DNA from: JAKLDO01 sp035354435
Lineage (GTDB): Bacteria > UBP6 > UBA1177
DNA length: 18,478 bases
Direction of reading: 5' to 3'
Assembly (NCBI GenBank): GCA_035354435.1
Contig: DAOQAY010000047.1
Span: 1-18,478 of the forward strand
Shown: positions 15,819 through 18,478 of the stretch, piece by piece
Numbering within the stretch: position 1 is the first letter of the stretch
Layout: each line of letters begins with the position of its first letter
Translations under genes and position numbers: made by a program
Notes under the pieces: generated by a model
Databases searched by the model: none
Seen by the model: only the letters and a program-made list of their open reading frames with translations
Told to the model about the DNA's origin: nothing

Positions 15819-16414
15819 AGCTGTCTCCTTATCAATTTTTCCCAGGTTTCCCACATTCCGGCAGATATTTTCTTCAACTCTCTTTCTTTCATCAATGATG
15901 TGTAAAGATGACTGTTATAAATGCTCAAAATCGATCCGAGAATAAGAACCGTGAGGTTATCAGGATCAAGGCCGTCTTTTAAAAGACCGGCGTTAAATGC
16001 ATCATTTAGCGTTGAATGAACAAACTTCAGTGATTTTTCCCGCATTTCTTTTATTATTGAAACACCTTCACTGCCTGCAATTTTTGAAAACTGGTCTGAA
16101 AACAAAACATTCATTGCGTTTTGGTTTTTTAAAAGAACTGAAATCCTTTTTTTAAAGAACTGTCCAAGGCGGTCAATGGGATCTCCGCTAAAATTTGCCG
16201 ATCCTTCAAAAAACTTCTTTTCAATTGACTTGATGATATATAGAACTATGTCGTTTTTAGTTTTAAAATGACGAAAAATTGCTCCTTCTGAGATTTCAGC
16301 CCGTTTTGCAATTTCAGCCGTAGTAAATTTTTCGATCCCTTCTTGAACAATTATACCAAGTGTGATTTCGGCGATCTGATCTTTTCTTTCACCAGCCGGT
16401 TTTCTTTGTCTCAT
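15815..16414 (-). CDS. TetR/AcrR-family regulator of the efflux operon
   Basis: A 199-aa repressor-type protein with an N-terminal helix-turn-helix (FTTAEIAKRAEISEGAIFRHFKTK, about residues 27-50, typical of TetR proteins) and a helical ligand-binding domain with no recognisable ligand signature. It is the first visible gene of the tetR-MFP-RND-tolC unit and overlaps the MFP gene by 4 nt, so it most likely controls its own operon and is relieved by a pump substrate. The ATG at 16414 lies 2 bases from the assembly gap, so the ribosome site and promoter are hidden in the Ns; a somewhat more upstream start cannot be excluded. A continuous frame through the Ns into the cupin gene is an artefact of the gap length. 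Confidence 0.88.
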   Translation of the reverse strand: MRQRKPAGERKDQIAEITLGIIVQEGIEKFTTAEIAKRAEISEGAIFRHFKTKNDIVLYIIKSIEKKFFEGSANFSGDPIDRLGQFFKKRISVLLKNQNAMNVLFSDQFSKIAGSEGVSIIKEMREKSLKFVHSTLNDAFNAGLLKDGLDPDNLTVLILGSILSIYNSHLYTSLMKERELKKISAGMWETWEKLIRRQL

Positions 16415-16416
16415 AA

Positions 16417-16516
16417 NNNNNNNNNNNNNNNNNNNNNNNNNNNNNNNNNNNNNNNNNNNNNNNNNNNNNNNNNNNNNNNNNNNNNNNNNNNNNNNNNNNN
16501 NNNNNNNNNNNNNNNN
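16417..16516. other. Assembly gap (100 Ns)
   Basis: Exactly 100 undetermined bases, the conventional filler for a scaffold gap of unknown size. It removes the end of the cupin gene and the promoter region of the tetR-efflux operon. The real distance, and any gene lying there, is unknown. Confidence 0.98.
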
Positions 16517-16792
16517 GCTTTCGTTGTACCAGCAATGAAGAATATCTTTAGGGCTTTCAACGAGAGTTCCTTCTTCAACTGATTCTTTTTCATCACCGAT
16601 CTCAATGATGCCTGAACCTTTAATAACATAAAATGCGACATCAACAGGCGTGATATGCCTTTTTAAAGATTGTCCCGGTTTTAATGTTATGATTGTCACC
16701 ATAGCGTCGGGAGTGTTGTAAAGATTGCGTGCATCAACATTGTGAGCAGTTTCCATAACCGGAACCTCAGAAAGTTTTCTTTTGATGATCAT
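16517..16792 (-). CDS. Small cupin-domain protein (3' end lost in the gap)
   Basis: The first 92 residues of a single-domain cupin. The first motif is represented by GQSLKRH...VDVAFYVIKGSG (residues ~40-61), with His46 but no H-x-H pair. The second motif is clear in GTLVESPKDILHCWYN (75-90), with His86 and Asn90. Probably only a short C-terminal strand is missing. Such stand-alone cupins bind a metal ion and have varied functions, so none is assigned. The ATG at 16792 follows AAGGAG by 6 nt; upstream in-frame codons to 16861 carry no family residues and overlap the ferredoxin gene. It begins 13 bp after the ferredoxin-like gene and should share its promoter. Confidence 0.8.
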
Positions 16793-16805
16793 GATATTCT
16801 CCTTA

Positions 16806-17663
16806 TTATAATTTCTCGCCCGATATTGATATGACTTGAACTGAAAAGGGGACGATTTCATCAGCTTTTTTCATTGCCTGTTTTACAATTTCAACCATTC
16901 CGCCACAGCATGGAACTTCCATTCGGACAATTGTGATGCTTTTTGGCTTTGCAACTTGAATAATGCTTGCGATCTTTTCGACATAAGCTCCTGCATCATC
17001 AAGTTTGGGGCATCCTATTGCCACAGCTTTTCCCTTGATGAACTCTTCGTGGGTATTTGCATAGGCGAAAGCAACGCAGTCTGCGATTATCATAAGGTCT
17101 GCATTTTTAAGGAACGGAGCATTGGGTGAAAGAAGGTGTATCTGAACAGGCCAGTGCCCGAGCTGACTTTGAATCGGACCGGTTTCTTTTTTTTGCGTTT
17201 CAACTTTCAATGCTGGTTTTTCAACAGGTTTCAGAGTCATTGATCTGCTTCCGGGACAGCCTCCGCCGTGATGACCGTGTCCGCAAGCTTCTTCTTTTTT
17301 CGGTTCTTCAAGTGGATTTTTGATTCCCTTTTCCTTCAAATATTCAATTGCTTCATTTAAAAATTCAGTCGCACCGTGATTTTTCAAATGTTCAAGATGA
17401 ACTCTGATTGTGTTTGTTCCGGCTGGAACGATATTATCTTCCATAACCTTTTTTTCGTTGTAAGCATCGGCTTCTCTTTCTTCAACTTCGATAGCGCCGA
17501 CAGGACAGCTCCCGAGACATGCTCCAAGCCCGTCACAGAAAAGGTCGCTGATAAGTCTCGCTTTGCCGTCAACTATCTGCAAAGCACCTTCGGCACAATC
17601 TGGAACACACGCTCCGCAGCCGGTACATTTTTCTTCATCGATCTTTATTATCTTTCTTTTCAT
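16806..17663 (-). CDS. Two-cluster ferredoxin-like iron-sulfur protein of the Hcp-associated type
   Basis: A 285-aa protein. Residues 1-60 form a bacterial ferredoxin fold: C13-x2-C16-x2-C19-x3-C23 is complete, while the second motif reads C43-DGLGA-C49-LGS-C53-P, with Leu46 where a Cys is usual. A linker rich in His, Gly and Cys (GHGHHGGGCPG) leads to a C-terminal domain containing ADCVAFAY, IGCPKLDD and VPCCGG, cysteine motifs suited to another metal site. I recall this whole architecture, including CDGLGAC, from anaerobe genomes in which it accompanies Hcp; it probably supplies electrons, though no activity is established here. The ATG at 17663 is chosen because GGAGG (17669-17673) lies 5 nt upstream. 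It heads the ferredoxin-cupin unit and shares the 26-nt promoter block with hcp. Confidence 0.88.
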   Translation of the reverse strand: MKRKIIKIDEEKCTGCGACVPDCAEGALQIVDGKARLISDLFCDGLGACLGSCPVGAIEVEEREADAYNEKKVMEDNIVPAGTNTIRVHLEHLKNHGATEFLNEAIEYLKEKGIKNPLEEPKKEEACGHGHHGGGCPGSRSMTLKPVEKPALKVETQKKETGPIQSQLGHWPVQIHLLSPNAPFLKNADLMIIADCVAFAYANTHEEFIKGKAVAIGCPKLDDAGAYVEKIASIIQVAKPKSITIVRMEVPCCGGMVEIVKQAMKKADEIVPFSVQVISISGEKL

Positions 17664-17695
17664 GACATCCTCCAAATTTTCAAAAGTTCAAATTC

Positions 17696-17721
17696 AACAA
17701 TTGCGACTCCATTATCCGAAT
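17696..17721 (-). promoter_or_regulatory. Shared 26-nt promoter/operator block in front of the ferredoxin-like gene
   Basis: Second, identical copy of the block at 10145-10170. Bases immediately outside differ between the two places, so the identity is not simply a long recent duplication. It contains the -10 box and the imperfect dyad, and is read in the same direction relative to its gene. Confidence 0.7.
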
Positions 17722-17739
17722 TAAAAAACTGAATGTCAA
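17711..17739 (-). promoter_or_regulatory. Promoter of the ferredoxin-cupin unit
   Basis: On the - strand, TTGACA (17734-17739) and GATAAT (17711-17716) are 17 bp apart, the same boxes and spacing as the hcp promoter. Five spacer bases next to the -10 are shared and the other 12 differ. The predicted start near 17704 gives a leader of about 40 nt ending in GGAGG. Confidence 0.75.
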
Positions 17740-17762
17740 TAAAAAAATGAAAAAAAATACTC

Positions 17763-17790
17763 TTGACTCGAAAAAAAGTGTGCATATAAA
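17763..17790 (+). promoter_or_regulatory. hsp20 promoter
   Basis: TTGACT (17763-17768) and TATAAA (17785-17790) are 16 bp apart, a vegetative-type promoter. It implies a leader of about 70 nt containing a small hairpin (GAGC-AAAAA-GCTC, 17801-17813). No CIRCE repeat or clear sigma-32 boxes were found, so the heat response, if any, is not visible as a known operator. Confidence 0.55.
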
Positions 17791-17867
17791 AAAAACCGTT
17801 GAGCAAAAAGCTCTTTAACAGTTTGTATTTATTAGGTATTAATGACAAATCGTTTTGGAGGTGTATT

Positions 17868-18308
17868 ATGAAAATCGTTCGTTACAGTGATCCTAAAAAT
17901 TTAGTTCCTGGAACATTTAACAACTTTATGGATGACCTTTTCAGCGAATTTTTAAGTAACACTTTTGAAAAAGTGCCCTATGCCGGAATTTATCCTAAGG
18001 TTGACATTGAGGAGAATGAAAATTCATATCTTATCAAAGCAGAGCTTCCGGGTATAAAAAAGGAAGATGTTTCGATAGATATTGACAACCGGGTTCTTAC
18101 AATAAGTGGTGAAAAGAAGGAAGTCGTTGAAGAAAAAGGCAAAAATGTCTTCAGAAAGGAATCCTACAGCGGTTCTTTTTCAAGATCGTTTACTTTGCCG
18201 GAGCATGTTTCTCCAGATGATGCAGATGCAAAGTATGAAAACGGAATTCTGACACTGGTACTTCCGAAGAACAATGATAAAATAAGAAAGAAAATTGATA
18301 TCAAGTAA
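17868..18308 (+). CDS. Small heat-shock protein (Hsp20 / alpha-crystallin family)
   Basis: A 146-aa ATP-independent chaperone that binds unfolding proteins and keeps them refoldable. The alpha-crystallin domain spans about 42-134, starting at PKVDIEEN and including AELPGIKKEDV and the signature YENGILTLVLPK (123-134). The C-terminus ends in an I-x-I motif (Ile143-Asp-Ile145) that docks neighbouring dimers. The short N-terminal arm (about 40 aa, PGTFNNFMDDLFSEF) is typical of class A bacterial Hsp20. The start is the ATG at 17868 with GGAGG at 17857-17861; an upstream in-frame ATG at 17799 would put that ribosome site inside the gene. It is divergent from the ferredoxin-like gene, with both promoters in the 204-bp space between. 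Confidence 0.93.
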   Translation: MKIVRYSDPKNLVPGTFNNFMDDLFSEFLSNTFEKVPYAGIYPKVDIEENENSYLIKAELPGIKKEDVSIDIDNRVLTISGEKKEVVEEKGKNVFRKESYSGSFSRSFTLPEHVSPDDADAKYENGILTLVLPKNNDKIRKKIDIK

Positions 18309-18319
18309 AGTTCCGGTAA

Positions 18320-18478
18320 TTATTTCCCGGCTTCCCAGAATCCGTTGTTGAGATGTGCCCCGTCGCAGAAGGGATGGTTTTTAGATCCGCCGCACCGGCA
18401 GAGGCAGTAATGTTCCTTCGATTCGGGGCATGAATTCTCATCATCTTTGAATTCAATCTTTCCTTCGATCATGAGAGG
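18320..18478 (-). CDS. CDGSH iron-sulfur domain protein (5' end at or beyond the window edge)
   Basis: On the - strand a frame runs from the edge to a TAA at 18320-18322. From the ATG at 18472 it gives 50 residues; the frame is also open to the edge, so the true start may lie outside. It contains a full CDGSH motif, C25-x-C27-x2-S-x3-P34-x-C36-D-G-A-H40, whose three Cys and one His bind a redox-active [2Fe-2S] cluster. The sequence before it (MIEGKIEFKDDE) resembles the strand that precedes CDGSH domains in bacterial single-domain members. The role in bacteria is poorly defined (electron or cluster transfer). It converges with hsp20, leaving 11 bp between stops. Confidence 0.8.
   Translation of the reverse strand, partial: PLMIEGKIEFKDDENSCPESKEHYCLCRCGGSKNHPFCDGAHLNNGFWEAGK

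Noticed and set aside
15819..15854. Longer start (15854) for the fusion-protein gene
   Set aside because: The 12 extra residues precede a proper lipoprotein signal peptide, and the ATG at 15818 has a good ribosome site and the same 4-nt overlap as the other junctions.
15815..16861. Single 348-residue cupin-TetR fusion frame
   Set aside because: The frame is continuous only through 100 Ns of unknown true length. Each half has its own plausible start, and the TetR gene begins at 16414 as a normal-length protein.
17799..17867. Longer start (17799) for hsp20
   Set aside because: It would include the GGAGG at 17857-17861 within the gene and add 23 residues with no similarity to Hsp20 N-termini.
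17797..17867. RNA thermometer (ROSE or fourU type) or CIRCE element before hsp20
   Set aside because: The GAGC/GCTC hairpin is small and distant from the ribosome site, I see no convincing pairing to GGAGG, and no CIRCE inverted repeat is present.
18309..18332. Terminator between hsp20 and the CDGSH gene
   Set aside because: The only hairpin is CCGG/CCGG around a 10-nt loop with no T-run; too weak to call.

Overview
The window is AT-rich DNA that reads as part of a Gram-negative (diderm), probably anaerobic bacterium. The diderm call rests on two lipobox lipoproteins, a lipoprotein membrane-fusion protein, an RND pump and a TolC-type outer-membrane channel. The anaerobe call rests on a complete hybrid cluster protein (Hcp) and the two-cluster ferredoxin-like protein that commonly accompanies Hcp in anaerobes. 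Both lipoproteins at the left carry long Asp/Glu-rich linkers after the lipid cysteine. I cannot name the phylum from sequence alone. A run of 100 Ns at 16417-16516 shows that this is a draft, probably metagenomic, scaffold.

Left part (1-5150): the 3' end of a probable membrane glycosyltransferase and galE (+ strand); a 703-aa lipoprotein with an acidic linker and a helical domain (- strand), overlapping galE tail to tail; a 112-aa lipoprotein that is almost only acidic linker (+); and a membrane-anchored SGNH-hydrolase-like protein (-). This looks like a cell-envelope or polysaccharide neighbourhood. A GC-rich 107-bp element with four hairpins (5231-5337) separates it from the next block.

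Vitamin B6 block (5355-8028): pdxS-pdxT (-) encode PLP synthase. They are divergent from a MocR/PdxR-type regulator (+) that has lost the end of its aminotransferase domain. The 128-bp divergent region holds a good pdxST promoter and a symmetric array of a direct repeat around a palindrome. The regulator's own start follows a start-stop pair (ATG TAA).

Redox/nitrosative block and efflux block (8009-17663, all -): hcp followed by an Rrf2-family regulator gene; a tolC-RND-MFP-TetR cluster whose genes all overlap by 4 nt; then, across the assembly gap, a cupin gene and the ferredoxin-like gene. The hcp promoter and the ferredoxin-gene promoter, 7.5 kb apart, share an identical 26-nt block that includes the -10 box, while their flanks differ. 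The simplest reading is a small regulon controlled by the Rrf2 protein encoded next to hcp, with the efflux operon lying between its two units.

Right end (17763-18478): a small heat-shock protein gene (+) with its own promoter, and the 3' part of a CDGSH iron-sulfur protein gene (-) at the edge. No rRNA, tRNA, CRISPR array or transposase gene was found, and no gene-free stretch exceeds 300 bases.
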